A DNA stretch of 26,209 nt from an uncultured Eubacterium sp. GTDB taxonomy: Bacteria; Bacillota; Clostridia; Lachnospirales; Lachnospiraceae. This document shows positions 1 to 7,931 of this stretch, in pieces; the stretch's first letter is position 1, and each line of letters starts with the position of its first letter. The stretch covers positions 1-26,209 of the forward strand of contig CAJTZN010000047.1 in the NCBI GenBank assembly GCA_910584065.1, given 5' to 3'. The position numbers were made by a program, and so were the translations under genes. Below the pieces are notes generated by a model, which saw nothing but the letters and a program-made list of their open reading frames with translations, did not search any database and had not been told where the DNA came from.

Positions 1-81
1 CGGAAAGAACAAGGAGTTCTACGCAAGGTATTTATAAATCCATGATCACACGATCCTATCGCTGTTTTGGCAACACATAAC

Positions 82-122
82 AAAGCACCAGCATTTACAT
101 CTCTGTAAAACACTGGTGCTTT
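82..122 (-). terminator. Hairpin downstream of the sortase gene, probable terminator
   Basis: A perfect 10-bp inverted repeat (82-91 with 113-122) encloses a second 6-bp stem (94-99 with 104-109). It lies about 25 bases past the sortase stop codon. Read on the minus strand the stem is followed by TTTGTTATGTG, a moderate U-rich tail; read on the plus strand it ends in a short T run, so it may work in both directions. Bases 1-81 show no gene that can be supported. Confidence 0.55.
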
Positions 123-145
123 TAAAGTACTTATGCTTTCCTGCT

Positions 146-886
146 TCAGGTCGTGGTCAATTTTGCATGGAGGACCCTCCTTTTATTCGTCCCGGCCGCT
201 CCTGCACAGGTAGAGAGCGTCAGGATATGGTCATCTGCCGTGACGTCAACATCCAGCTTTCGAAAACTCCGTGCCGTTATCTCCCTCAAAAATCCCGCAT
301 AAGCCGCTGCATCCGGAAAAGAAGTGGTGCCGTAATCGTTCTCCTCTCCTGTGATATAATAACTGAATATCTTATATTCCCTTATATGCTGCTCCGTATC
401 GGTTATCTGGATCCTATCACATTCCGGTTCCTCCCAAAACTTTTCCTGAAATACATCCTTTAGGGAGCCAAACATCGTTCGGTCCAGCATATTATGGCCA
501 TAGATTACTACATTCCTGTCATCAAAGGATTCGTTGCGGCAGTCCATAAAAAGACAGCCTGCCGCATTTTCCTTTTTTCTAAATGAATTTGTCAGATAAT
601 ATGAATTATCATTGGTCTGAACAAGCGGATTATTTATATATGGATCATGAAATACAATCCAGCCAACGGCATCTTCATTGATCTGCTTTAATTTGGCAAA
701 ATCAATCTGCTGTACAACCTTCTCATCTCCATGATCTCCCGGCATCCTTTGGGTAACCTCCCGCATAACCTCCTGGATTTCTCTTGCATTTTGTCCTGCA
801 TCGTTATGATAAGAAAAAATGCCCATAACGGAAAAAAGGAAAATGCCTGCAAATAACATCATGAAAACAACATATACCGCCTTCAT
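146..886 (-). CDS. srtB: Class B sortase
   Basis: A 246-residue membrane-anchored transpeptidase that cleaves a sorting signal in secreted proteins and attaches them to the cell wall. An N-terminal membrane segment spans about residues 3-23. The catalytic triad of sortases is visible: His131 in the motif YGHNM, Cys227 in LSTC, and an Arg at 236 or 237 nine to ten residues after the Cys. Length, the YGHNM context and the long region between His and Cys fit class B rather than class A. The gene begins one base after the stop of a large surface protein carrying an SPQTG anchor, so the two are almost certainly co-transcribed and the neighbour is the likely substrate. C. difficile SrtB is known to use (S/P)PxTG motifs, which agrees with this pairing. 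Start supported by a GGAGA element about 11 bases upstream. Confidence 0.93.
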   Translation of the reverse strand: MKAVYVVFMMLFAGIFLFSVMGIFSYHNDAGQNAREIQEVMREVTQRMPGDHGDEKVVQQIDFAKLKQINEDAVGWIVFHDPYINNPLVQTNDNSYYLTNSFRKKENAAGCLFMDCRNESFDDRNVVIYGHNMLDRTMFGSLKDVFQEKFWEEPECDRIQITDTEQHIREYKIFSYYITGEENDYGTTSFPDAAAYAGFLREITARSFRKLDVDVTADDHILTLSTCAGAAGTNKRRVLHAKLTTT

Positions 887-887
887 A

Positions 888-3800
888 TCATTTCTTCTCT
901 CCTGTCTTTTTTCTCTTCCGGTTCGCAGAAAACTGTTTCTTTTGCCGCCTCCTGTAAAGAATGGCCAAAATCAGCATACCAAGCGCTGACAGGATTGCGG
1001 CTGCATACATCCAAAGAATACGGCTGCCCGTCTGCGGACTTTGCTCCTTCCGCATATTTTCCGTCTTTTCCGTAACCTTTAACTTCTCTGTGTTTTTGGG
1101 TTTCCCCATGGTTTCCGGCTTCTCTGTGTCCTCCGGTTTCCTCGTAGTTTCAAGTTTTTCTGCAGTCCCCGGATTCTCCGTACCCTCTGGCTTTTCTGTG
1201 GTTTTTGGTTTCTCCGTCGTCTCCGGATTTTCTGCAGTCCCCGGATTCTCCGTACCCTCTGGCTTTTCCGTGGCCTTTGGTTTCTCCGTCGCCTTTGGCT
1301 TTTCTGTGACCTTTGGTTTCTCCGTCACCTTTGGTTTCTCCGTCACCTTTGGTTTCTCCGTCGCCTTTGGTTTTTCTGTGGCCTTTGGTTTCTCCGTCGC
1401 CTTGGGCTTTTCTGTGACCTTTGGCTTTTCTGTGGCCTTTGGTTTCTCCGTCGCCTTGGGCTTTTCCGTCGCCTTTGGCTTTTCTGTGGCCTTTGGTTTC
1501 TCCGTCGCCTTGGGCTTTTCTGTGGCCTTTGGTTTCTCCGTCACCTTTGGTTTCTCCGTCGCCTTGGGCTTTTCTGTGGCCTTTGGCTTCTCCGTCGCCT
1601 TTGGTTTTTCTGTGGCCTTTGGCTTCTCCGTCGCCTTGGGTTTTTCTGTGGCCTTTGGTTTCTCCGTCACCTTTGGCTTCTCTGTCGGTACAGGTGTACT
1701 TGGGGCAGGCGTTTTATTCTCCTTTTTCCAGACAGCAGTATACTTACGCGCGCCCGTCGAACCTGACGGGACTCTCACGGCAGCTTCTGTTCCCTCCAGC
1801 CCTGTTCCCGTCCAGCCCACGAAAATGTAACCATTTCGGACAGGGTTATGTAAGATGATCTCTTTACTTTCTATGGTATAAACATCAGGGTTTGTTTTAT
1901 CCTCTTCTAACGCGCCGCCCTCCAGCTCATATTCGATGGGGTAGGAAATCGGCTCAAACACTGCCTTCACCGTCACATCGCAGCCCGGCATATGGAGTGT
2001 ATTCCCTTCCATATCCACAGACACCGTTTCATCGTCTGTCCGACAGGCGCTGAGGGAGCCCTCTTTTATCTGATATCCCTCGTCCGGAACAGGCTGGATC
2101 GTGATCTTATCATCTTCCTCAAATATTTCATTTCCCGTATCGGAACCGCCCGCATCGGATGTATACTGAATTTCCCCTCGTTCTGTCCGGGTCGTCAGCC
2201 GGAATTTTCCCACCGCCACCTGGCAGGAAGCCGTCTCGTGATAAGGAGATACCGTTGTTGCCGTGATGACAGCCATTCCCTTTCCCGTGGCGGTCACATT
2301 GCCGTTTTCATCTACCGTCGCCACACTCTCATCCGATGAAGTCCATGTAACGTCTTTCACCGGTGCATTATCCGGCGTTACCGATGCCGTGATCACTGCG
2401 GTATCTCCCTTTGCCCGCAGTGAAAGAACGTCCCTGTCAAGAGAAATGTCAACCGCCAGCACCATAACGATTTTGCCATCATAGGGAATAAACGCATACT
2501 TCTCCATATGATCCGCATACAGTTCTTTATCGCCGTTCTGTCTGTCATCGCACAGCCGGTTCAAATCGCTCTGAGAAATCGTATAGCCTTTGCCCGGCAC
2601 AATCATTTCCCGATAAGGATGCTCTTCCTCATCTGCACGAACCCATCGACTCATTCCCAGCCTTACTCCCTCCGTAAGTGCGCCCGTCAGCCTGATTGGC
2701 GATGTCGGCAAGGATGACTCATCATCATCCGCTCCATCCAGGTACAAATTATCAAACCGATCTGCGGGATTTCCTGCCGTATTATCAAACACCTTGGGAT
2801 TTCCCTTTAACTCGATGACGCTGTTCGGGGTTCCTAAAATGCCGCCACCGTATGAGCCAGCCGTATTACCCGTGACTGTACCGCCATGCAGCATCAGGGT
2901 TCCGTGGGATACGGAAACACCACCGCCATAATGCGCTGTATTTTCCTTCAGTGTACCTCCCTGCAGTTCAATCTGTGCATATGAGCCCTTTACAAGAATA
3001 CCGCCGCCGTTTGATTCTGCTTTATTACTTGTAATTTCGCCATTCCTAATGAGAACAGCCGCTACCTTCGTTTCGTTTGATGCTCCAGCTACATAAATAC
3101 CACCCCCGCCTCCGGTATTTTCACTTGTCGCATGATTTTCCACCAGCTTGCCGCCCTGCATCAGGAACTTCCCGATATTCACATACACACCAGCGCCATC
3201 AACGGCCTCACAGTTGTCAATACTGCCACCAGCCATTCCAAGAATAGCCTTCGTATAGATCAATCTGCTGTTAACCTCAATTCCGCCGCCATGCCTTGCC
3301 TTACAATGTGTGATTTGAGAACCATCATATAGATAAACCTGTCCCAGCCTGACGTTGATCCCGCCGCCGCACATACTCTGTGACCGATTCTCTGCATTTT
3401 TCAGTACCGCGCCATCCAGCAGTCTCAAACACGCATTTCCATTTACGCAGATCAGCGGATGGTAAGCGGTAACGCCCTCGTCCTTTCCGCCATCCAGGAT
3501 AATATCCTGCAGCCTCAACTCCCCGCCGGTAACGGTAAAGATCGTTCCACAATCCTGTCTGTCATCCGTATCCTGTCCCGTATTTCTTATGACGCAGGGT
3601 TCCTGGGGTTCATTTGAAGTGATCGTAACGGATTTGGAAATATCTATCCCGCTTGTTAGTGAAACATCTGACAAAAGTACCACTACCCCTCCATCGCTGA
3701 CATTTGCAATCGCCTCTGTGAATAATCCAGACTGCCAATTTCCATCCCCATCCTGCCACGCTGCCTCACCCGGTTCCTGTGCCAATACCGGGCCCATCCC

Positions 3801-3890
3801 AAACAATCCGGGACAGAGTGTAAATACGATACCAAAAACAAGAGTTCCCGCAAGAAGCAACCCTGCAATAAAACGAAATTTCCGGTTCAT
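888..3890 (-). CDS. Cell-wall anchored surface protein: beta-helix, Big_2 domain, TEKPKA stalk, SPQTG anchor
   Basis: A 1000-residue secreted protein. Signal peptide about residues 1-32 ending near VLA/QE. Residues about 60-370 hold repeated Gly-Gly-Gly-Ile and N-x-A motifs (for example GGGI followed 20-odd residues later by another) typical of a right-handed parallel beta-helix, as in pectate-lyase-like adhesins. About 477-560 is a bacterial Ig-like Big_2 domain (VTWTSSDESVATVDENG). About 655-725 resembles an InlB B-repeat (GYIFVGWTG). Residues 736-873 are 23 tandem TEKPK(A/V) hexapeptides, then degenerate relatives up to about 945. The anchor is SPQTG at 951-955, a hydrophobic segment and a positively charged tail. 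The ATG at 3890 was chosen because GGAGG lies 9 bases upstream; an ATG at 3896 is too close to it and 3908 is a TTG inside that region. Probable adhesin or wall-binding protein; the ligand is unknown. Confidence 0.9.
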   Translation of the reverse strand: MNRKFRFIAGLLLAGTLVFGIVFTLCPGLFGMGPVLAQEPGEAAWQDGDGNWQSGLFTEAIANVSDGGVVVLLSDVSLTSGIDISKSVTITSNEPQEPCVIRNTGQDTDDRQDCGTIFTVTGGELRLQDIILDGGKDEGVTAYHPLICVNGNACLRLLDGAVLKNAENRSQSMCGGGINVRLGQVYLYDGSQITHCKARHGGGIEVNSRLIYTKAILGMAGGSIDNCEAVDGAGVYVNIGKFLMQGGKLVENHATSENTGGGGGIYVAGASNETKVAAVLIRNGEITSNKAESNGGGILVKGSYAQIELQGGTLKENTAHYGGGVSVSHGTLMLHGGTVTGNTAGSYGGGILGTPNSVIELKGNPKVFDNTAGNPADRFDNLYLDGADDDESSLPTSPIRLTGALTEGVRLGMSRWVRADEEEHPYREMIVPGKGYTISQSDLNRLCDDRQNGDKELYADHMEKYAFIPYDGKIVMVLAVDISLDRDVLSLRAKGDTAVITASVTPDNAPVKDVTWTSSDESVATVDENGNVTATGKGMAVITATTVSPYHETASCQVAVGKFRLTTRTERGEIQYTSDAGGSDTGNEIFEEDDKITIQPVPDEGYQIKEGSLSACRTDDETVSVDMEGNTLHMPGCDVTVKAVFEPISYPIEYELEGGALEEDKTNPDVYTIESKEIILHNPVRNGYIFVGWTGTGLEGTEAAVRVPSGSTGARKYTAVWKKENKTPAPSTPVPTEKPKVTEKPKATEKPKATEKPKATEKPKATEKPKATEKPKATEKPKVTEKPKATEKPKATEKPKATEKPKATEKPKATEKPKATEKPKVTEKPKATEKPKATEKPKATEKPKVTEKPKVTEKPKVTEKPKATEKPKATEKPEGTENPGTAENPETTEKPKTTEKPEGTENPGTAEKLETTRKPEDTEKPETMGKPKNTEKLKVTEKTENMRKEQSPQTGSRILWMYAAAILSALGMLILAILYRRRQKKQFSANRKRKKTGEKK
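1272..1685 (-). repeat. 23 tandem copies of an 18-bp repeat coding TEKPK(A/V)
   Basis: Exactly 414 bases, 23 x 18, each unit coding Thr-Glu-Lys-Pro-Lys-Ala or -Val. Val units are the 1st, 8th, 15th, 19th, 20th and 21st in translation order. Synonymous differences (Glu GAA/GAG, Lys AAA/AAG and others) are shuffled among the units. The array forms the wall-spanning stalk of the surface protein. Flanking sequence on the C-terminal side contains diverged units such as TEKPEG and TENPGT, partly as a larger duplicated block. Confidence 0.97.
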
Positions 3891-3924
3891 TCTCATATGC
3901 CTCCTCAAATTCGGTTTTTCCCCT

Positions 3925-3930
3925 ATTATA
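3925..3930 (-). promoter_or_regulatory. Possible -10 element for the surface protein-sortase operon
   Basis: TATAAT on the minus strand lies 35 bases before the chosen start codon, in the context ATACTATAATAGG. No convincing -35 is present at the normal distance (CAGAAA is the best match), so this is a candidate only. Confidence 0.35.
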
Positions 3931-4050
3931 GTATAAAAACCTGCTTTTTTCTGCCTTATAGAACAATCCGCACTTATTGGGGAACAATTTGCTCCCTGAA
4001 CTTTTTATACGGTATGGGCGTTTTTCCATGAATGTGTGGAACGGAAGACA

Positions 4051-4076
4051 CAAAAAAGGACACCGCATGGATGTCC
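4051..4076 (-). terminator. Rho-independent terminator of the PAS chemoreceptor gene
   Basis: On the minus strand GGACATC pairs with GGTGTCC (7 bp with one G-U pair) around a 5-base loop, immediately followed by six T residues and a G. It lies 48 bases past the stop codon. A second upstream copy of GGACACCG (4100-4107) could pair with the same 3' arm as an alternative stem. Confidence 0.85.
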
Positions 4077-4123
4077 TGTCTGCACCTTATTCAATTGATC
4101 GGTGTCCAAAATTATTCAACCTG

Positions 4124-5635
4124 TCAGTCCGCAAATACAGTGCGCGCGATCTCCTTTTCCTCATCGCACAGCTCGTTTAGCTTCTGCGTCATATCATGTA
4201 TTTTTTCCATGTTGCCGGACTGGGATACGACCGCTTTGTCCATTCCGTCGATCTTCGACAGTATGTGTTCTATTACCTTTTGCATCTCATTTAAACTCTG
4301 GGATATATGTGCGGATGTTTCATTACACGAAACTGCCAGTTTACCGACTTCATTTGCCACCACGGCAAATCCTTTTCCCGCTTCTCCCGCTCGCGCCGCC
4401 TCAATTGAAGCGTTGAGGGAAAGTAAATTGGTCTGATTGGCGATCCCCTGGATCAGGGAAATGATTTCCAGCGATTCGTTTACTTTTTCGTTCACGGAAG
4501 CCGCTGCTTTCGTAATGCTGTCCTGCTGCTCATTCAACCCCTGTACATCTGCCGTTGTCTCCGCTATGAGCGCACTGATCTCATCCAGTCCTGCTGCCAG
4601 GCTGTGAATACTTTTCTCCATGTCTGCCTCGAAAATCTCCCGGCTGCGTTTCTGCTCCGTCACATCGAGAACCGTCGCCGCCAAAACAATCGGTCGTCTG
4701 GCAGAATCAAACACAGCGGTAACGGTCATATGGAACCAGCGGTACTTTCCGTCCGCATGGCGGATACGAAAATCCTCTTTCAGCGGTTCCTGTGATGTTC
4801 CCGCATTGACATAGCGATAAATCTCTTCCATCACCCGTTTCTGATCCGCTTCATGGATGCGGTCCGAATAGGAATCCGGCACATTGGGAAAATCCTGCTC
4901 ATTATGGAATCCCAGCAGTCTGCGGAACTGCTCGGAGTACCAAAACTGGTTTTCCGGATTTTTTATGTCCCCGTCCACGACGTTCATGCTCCAGGAGCCC
5001 TCATTCAAGATGGAATCAATGGCGTCATGTTTCTTTGTGGAAATGTCCAGTTCTTCCGCATTGTTATGGGCTACGGTAATATTGGAGATCGTGCCTATAA
5101 ATTCAAATGGTTTGCCGCCCCGCCTGACGATCTCACCCGCCATACGCATCCAGCACAGCCCCTCCTTCTTTGTCTGAAAACGAAATTCCACATCGAAAAC
5201 CTTTTTTCCGGACACGTCGTCAATCGTCTCCTGAAACGCCTTCATGACCTGCTCTTTGTCAGGTTCATAAATTTTTGACAGCCACGCCTCCATTGAATCC
5301 TCAAATTCACTGTGGTCCGTATAACCCGTGATCTCACGAAATTCATCACTGAACATAACCCGGCTGATCTGCTGTTTCTCCCCGAAGTACATCGACCACA
5401 TACCGGAATGGTTCATGCGGTTCAGCATCGTCATATTTTCCCTCGCATGATTCAGCAATAAATTTGCGCAGTTCAACAGGTTGTTCAGTGATTTCACAAC
5501 CTCGGGCGCCCTCTCTTTTACCGTTTCATTTTTGATCTCCTCGAATACACCGATCTGAAAAGACTTTCCAGCCAGCACATCCAATTCACCGGACAACTGT
5601 GTGATCCAATTCACCTGTGATTTTCTCTCACGCAT
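4124..5635 (-). CDS. Soluble methyl-accepting chemotaxis-like protein with two PAS domains
   Basis: 503 residues without any membrane segment. Residues about 77-188 and 213-327 are two PAS_3-type sensor domains; the second ends in the typical VLDVTEQKR junction. After a short coiled coil, about 380-450 holds the MCP signalling hairpin (NLLSLNASIEAARAGEAGKG, tip at AGEAGKG near residue 416, then FAVVANEVGKLA), the part that contacts CheW and CheA in known receptors. Only about 80 residues follow the tip, so the helical bundle is short and it is unclear whether methylation helices exist. No che or flagellar operon is in the window. The protein probably senses a cytoplasmic or redox/ligand signal through PAS and talks to a chemotaxis array elsewhere, or controls another output. 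Ribosome binding site AAGGAG lies 7 bases before ATG. It has its own promoter and terminator. Confidence 0.9.
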   Translation of the reverse strand: MRERKSQVNWITQLSGELDVLAGKSFQIGVFEEIKNETVKERAPEVVKSLNNLLNCANLLLNHARENMTMLNRMNHSGMWSMYFGEKQQISRVMFSDEFREITGYTDHSEFEDSMEAWLSKIYEPDKEQVMKAFQETIDDVSGKKVFDVEFRFQTKKEGLCWMRMAGEIVRRGGKPFEFIGTISNITVAHNNAEELDISTKKHDAIDSILNEGSWSMNVVDGDIKNPENQFWYSEQFRRLLGFHNEQDFPNVPDSYSDRIHEADQKRVMEEIYRYVNAGTSQEPLKEDFRIRHADGKYRWFHMTVTAVFDSARRPIVLAATVLDVTEQKRSREIFEADMEKSIHSLAAGLDEISALIAETTADVQGLNEQQDSITKAAASVNEKVNESLEIISLIQGIANQTNLLSLNASIEAARAGEAGKGFAVVANEVGKLAVSCNETSAHISQSLNEMQKVIEHILSKIDGMDKAVVSQSGNMEKIHDMTQKLNELCDEEKEIARTVFAD

Positions 5636-5702
5636 ACTAAATCTCCTTTCTCCTTATTCGTATACTGCTCAATGTTACACACACTGCACTCTTACTATTG
5701 CT

Positions 5703-5735
5703 ATTATATTAACCTGATTTGCTTTTATATGTCAA
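5703..5735 (-). promoter_or_regulatory. Probable sigma-A promoter of the PAS chemoreceptor gene
   Basis: On the minus strand a perfect -35 TTGACA (5730-5735) is followed after 18 bases by TAATAT (5706-5711); an overlapping perfect TATAAT (5703-5708) sits at an over-long 21-base spacing. It lies 68-100 bases before the start codon and partly abuts the upstream gene's stop. Confidence 0.6.
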
Positions 5736-5739
5736 GTTA

Positions 5740-6495
5740 CTATTTACAAGGATTATGATCCACATATTTTTTTAGAAAGTTCAGTATCTCCATCGTACCA
5801 TCCACGACCCTGTTATGTTTATAGTGCCTGTTGCAGGAAAAATATCCGAAATATCCCCACGGGTCGTTCACCTGCGGGCCCCAGTCCCACAACCCGTCCG
5901 GCCCCGCCTGGTCAATCAGCCACGCAACCGCATCTTTTAAATACAATCCGGAACCTCTGAACTGGTTAATATAATTGAACGTATGAAACCAGCGCCTCAT
6001 CATCCGGTTCTGGAACTCATCCGGCAATTGATCCGGCGTCTTGTCCCAGAAATGTCCCCGGATGCTCGCCTCCCCTCCCAGATGACGGACTTCCGCCGTC
6101 TGCCAGGGATTTGCCCTCTCATTTTTTTCAAACAGCACCTCTGGACTCGTGCCATCCAGCAGCGAGAGCAGATATTCCTTCGCCAAAAATAGAAGATCCC
6201 TGTCGTGGATCGTCAGCCCGATATACAGACACCGGTTGATACCGGTAGAAGACGTCGGTATTTTTGCCCTGACAGAATAATCTTTCGAGCGGAACCGCCC
6301 CCACCCGCCATATTCATCCTGCAGCTCGTTCATCTCTTCCACAATATCACTTTTCAGAAATTGCTCGCGGAGCGCAGGAAGCAATTCGTCCTCATACGGG
6401 GTATCCAGTATGGAAAATAAAAGTTTGTACCGGACAGCCGGATATTCACAAAAATCATAGAGGGCCATCGCATGTTTGCGCAATTGTTCTTTCAT
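5740..6495 (-). CDS. Hypothetical protein, prenyltransferase/squalene-cyclase-like alpha-toroid
   Basis: 251 residues, no signal peptide or membrane segment. It is not recognised as a named enzyme. The sequence is helical and rich in aromatic residues, with motifs DEYGGWGRF (about 60-68) and GPDGLWDWGP (about 200-210) that resemble the QW-type turns of alpha/alpha-toroid proteins such as terpene cyclases and prenyltransferase beta subunits. The DxDD motif of squalene cyclases is not visible, so catalysis is not assumed. AAGGAG stands 4 bases before the ATG. It lies at the end of a probable operon after a histidine phosphatase-like gene and rlmH, with a small ORF between. Confidence 0.7.
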   Translation of the reverse strand: MKEQLRKHAMALYDFCEYPAVRYKLLFSILDTPYEDELLPALREQFLKSDIVEEMNELQDEYGGWGRFRSKDYSVRAKIPTSSTGINRCLYIGLTIHDRDLLFLAKEYLLSLLDGTSPEVLFEKNERANPWQTAEVRHLGGEASIRGHFWDKTPDQLPDEFQNRMMRRWFHTFNYINQFRGSGLYLKDAVAWLIDQAGPDGLWDWGPQVNDPWGYFGYFSCNRHYKHNRVVDGTMEILNFLKKYVDHNPCK

Positions 6496-6507
6496 ATTTC
6501 TCCTTAA

Positions 6508-6616
6508 TTATTTCTCTCTCAGATATGATTCCACAACATCACAAAAATCTTATCGCATTTTCAATTTGTTCCCTGACTTCATCTATTCCGCATGTTGCAA
6601 TTCCGCTCTTCCGCAC
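6508..6616 (-). pseudogene. Small ORF with an apparent one-base frameshift
   Basis: After GAGAGGAGG a GTG at 6616 opens a 25-codon frame beginning MRKSGIATCGIDEVREQ and ending at TGA (6539). The next reading frame continues at once with CDVVESYLREK and a stop at 6508-6510. The junction is a run of five T residues, so one extra T would explain the break and restore a protein of about 35 residues. It fills the gap between rlmH and the toroid gene. An overlapping ATG at 6618 with the same ribosome binding site gives only 11 codons. It could equally be noncoding spacer. Confidence 0.22.
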
Positions 6617-6636
6617 ATACTACAACCTCCTCTCTT

Positions 6637-7116
6637 TTACTTATGGTACGGCTCCCCCCTTATGATCCGGTACCCCCGGTAGATCTGCTCCAGCAAAATA
6701 ACCCTCATCAACTGATGGGGAAATGTCATCTTCGAAAAACTCAGTTCCTCATCCGCCCTCGCCAGCACCTGCTCTGACAACCCGAGCGAACCACCGATCA
6801 CAAACACGACTCGGCTCCTGCCACACAGGGCAAACCCATCGAGCCTGCGCGCAAATGCCAGGGAATCGTACTGCTTTCCGGAAATCGCCAGCGCCACGAC
6901 ATGATCATCCTCTTTGATCTGCCGCAAAAGGCGCTCCCCCTCTTTTTCCCGGATCCGTTCCTCTTCTTTCTCCGAAGCGCCGTCGGGCGTCTTCTCATCC
7001 GCCACCTCAACCACGTCGAGTTTCACATATCGGGTAAGCCTCTTTTCGTATTCCGCCACGGCATCGCGCATAAACTTCTCCTTCAGCTTCCCCACGCACA
7101 AGATCGTAAGCTTCAA
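6637..7116 (-). CDS. rlmH: 23S rRNA (pseudouridine1915-N3) methyltransferase RlmH
   Basis: 159 residues, the normal length of this SPOUT-class enzyme, which uses S-adenosylmethionine to methylate N3 of pseudouridine 1915 in helix 69 of 23S rRNA on assembled 70S ribosomes. It begins MKLTILCVGKLKE and shows the cofactor-binding loop VFVIGGSLGL (about 104-113) and the strongly conserved C-terminus FPHQLMRVILLEQIYRGYRI...GEPYHK. Translation starts at a TTG that overlaps the stop codon of the upstream phosphatase-like gene in the four bases TTGA, with GGGGAAGAG upstream, so the two are translationally coupled. Confidence 0.96.
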   Translation of the reverse strand: MKLTILCVGKLKEKFMRDAVAEYEKRLTRYVKLDVVEVADEKTPDGASEKEEERIREKEGERLLRQIKEDDHVVALAISGKQYDSLAFARRLDGFALCGRSRVVFVIGGSLGLSEQVLARADEELSFSKMTFPHQLMRVILLEQIYRGYRIIRGEPYHK

Positions 7117-7709
7117 GACTCTTCCCCGCCTTTTTGGCCGCCTGACGGCCGGTACTGGAACGGGCGCTTGTAATCGGGAATCTCGTACAGGTAGAGGATG
7201 CCGTTTTTCACCCGTCTTACTTCCTTGCCGATAAATCCCAGGCGGAACAGTTCATAAATAAAATTAAAAATAAGAAATCCGTGCGAGACGATGAGCACAT
7301 TGTCCTTCGACCAGTCAATCTGGCGGAAAAAACGACGGACGCGCCTTCTCGTGCCCTTGATATCCTCCGGCTGGCTCTTCGACTTAAAAAACCACGCCAG
7401 ACGTCCGCAAAAATGCCACACCGGAAACGGAAGTTTGATCCTGTCCGTGTGGATGAACGGAGCGTTGTCAACCTCGCGCAAAAGCTTGTCTACCAAAATA
7501 TTTCCGCTGTAAACTTCCTTTGCCGTCTCTACGGCACGCTCGAGATCGCTGCAATAACATATATCCCAATGAATCCCTGACATATTCACCTTTTTCTTTA
7601 AAATACGCGCATGTTCATATTTTTCTGACCAGGCCCGGAATTCCTCTGACGTCATCATAAATTTATGCGGGCAATCCACTTTAAAATGTCTGACCAATCC
7701 TATTTTCAT
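7113..7709 (-). CDS. Histidine phosphatase superfamily protein with an RHF variant motif
   Basis: 198 residues. The N-terminus MKIGLVRHFKV carries the Arg-His pair that forms the phosphohistidine in this superfamily, but the usual following Gly (RHG) is Phe. Further family signatures are CSDLERAVETA (about 55-65) and VLIVSHGFLI (about 143-152), which supplies the second His. A basic, aromatic stretch (about 90-120) is unusual. Substrate unknown; the family includes phosphoglycerate mutases and small-molecule phosphatases. The ATG at 7709 is chosen because GGAGG stands 7 bases before it; an upstream in-frame start at 7775 would add a Lys-rich, non-homologous extension running through the promoter. 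It overlaps rlmH by four bases and heads the operon. Confidence 0.82.
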   Translation of the reverse strand: MKIGLVRHFKVDCPHKFMMTSEEFRAWSEKYEHARILKKKVNMSGIHWDICYCSDLERAVETAKEVYSGNILVDKLLREVDNAPFIHTDRIKLPFPVWHFCGRLAWFFKSKSQPEDIKGTRRRVRRFFRQIDWSKDNVLIVSHGFLIFNFIYELFRLGFIGKEVRRVKNGILYLYEIPDYKRPFQYRPSGGQKGGEES

Positions 7710-7760
7710 CCGTATTCCTCCCCGAAAAACCTTTTTCTTTCTTTTCAACCTAACATTATT

Positions 7761-7766
7761 ATTATA
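7761..7766 (-). promoter_or_regulatory. Likely -10 element for the phosphatase-rlmH operon
   Basis: TATAAT on the minus strand 52 bases before the start codon, within TGTTATACTATAAT, where TGTTATACT could also act as an extended -10. No clear -35 was found. Confidence 0.45.
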
Positions 7767-7858
7767 GTATAACAAGAAGACACCTCCTAATGCAATCCTT
7801 TTTGGAAATTTCTGTACGTTTTTGCCGCGTCATTATGTTACCCTCTGGACAAATAGAG

Positions 7859-7887
7859 TTGACAATGACAGATTCCGGTACTATAAT
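7859..7887 (+). promoter_or_regulatory. Consensus sigma-A promoter of pdxST
   Basis: Perfect TTGACA (7859-7864) and perfect TATAAT (7882-7887) separated by 17 bases, 44 bases before the pdxS start codon. It is the strongest promoter sequence in the window. No convincing PdxR-type operator was recognised nearby. Confidence 0.93.
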
Positions 7888-7931
7888 TTGTGTGTAACGA
7901 ATGGGCAGACACGGTAAAGGAGTGACAGAAT

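Noticed and set aside
1..60. End of a plus-strand gene entering from the left (short open frames ending near 37 and 45)
   Set aside because: Only 11-14 codons are visible and two frames compete; nothing identifiable.
961..1830. Long plus-strand frame rich in FGFSVA repeats
   Set aside because: It is the antisense shadow of the 18-bp repeat in the surface protein; a unit whose length is a multiple of three keeps opposite frames open. No ribosome binding site or plausible protein domain.
1421..1858. Second plus-strand frame (SPWAFLWPL repeats) in the same area
   Set aside because: Also a by-product of the tandem array on the other strand.
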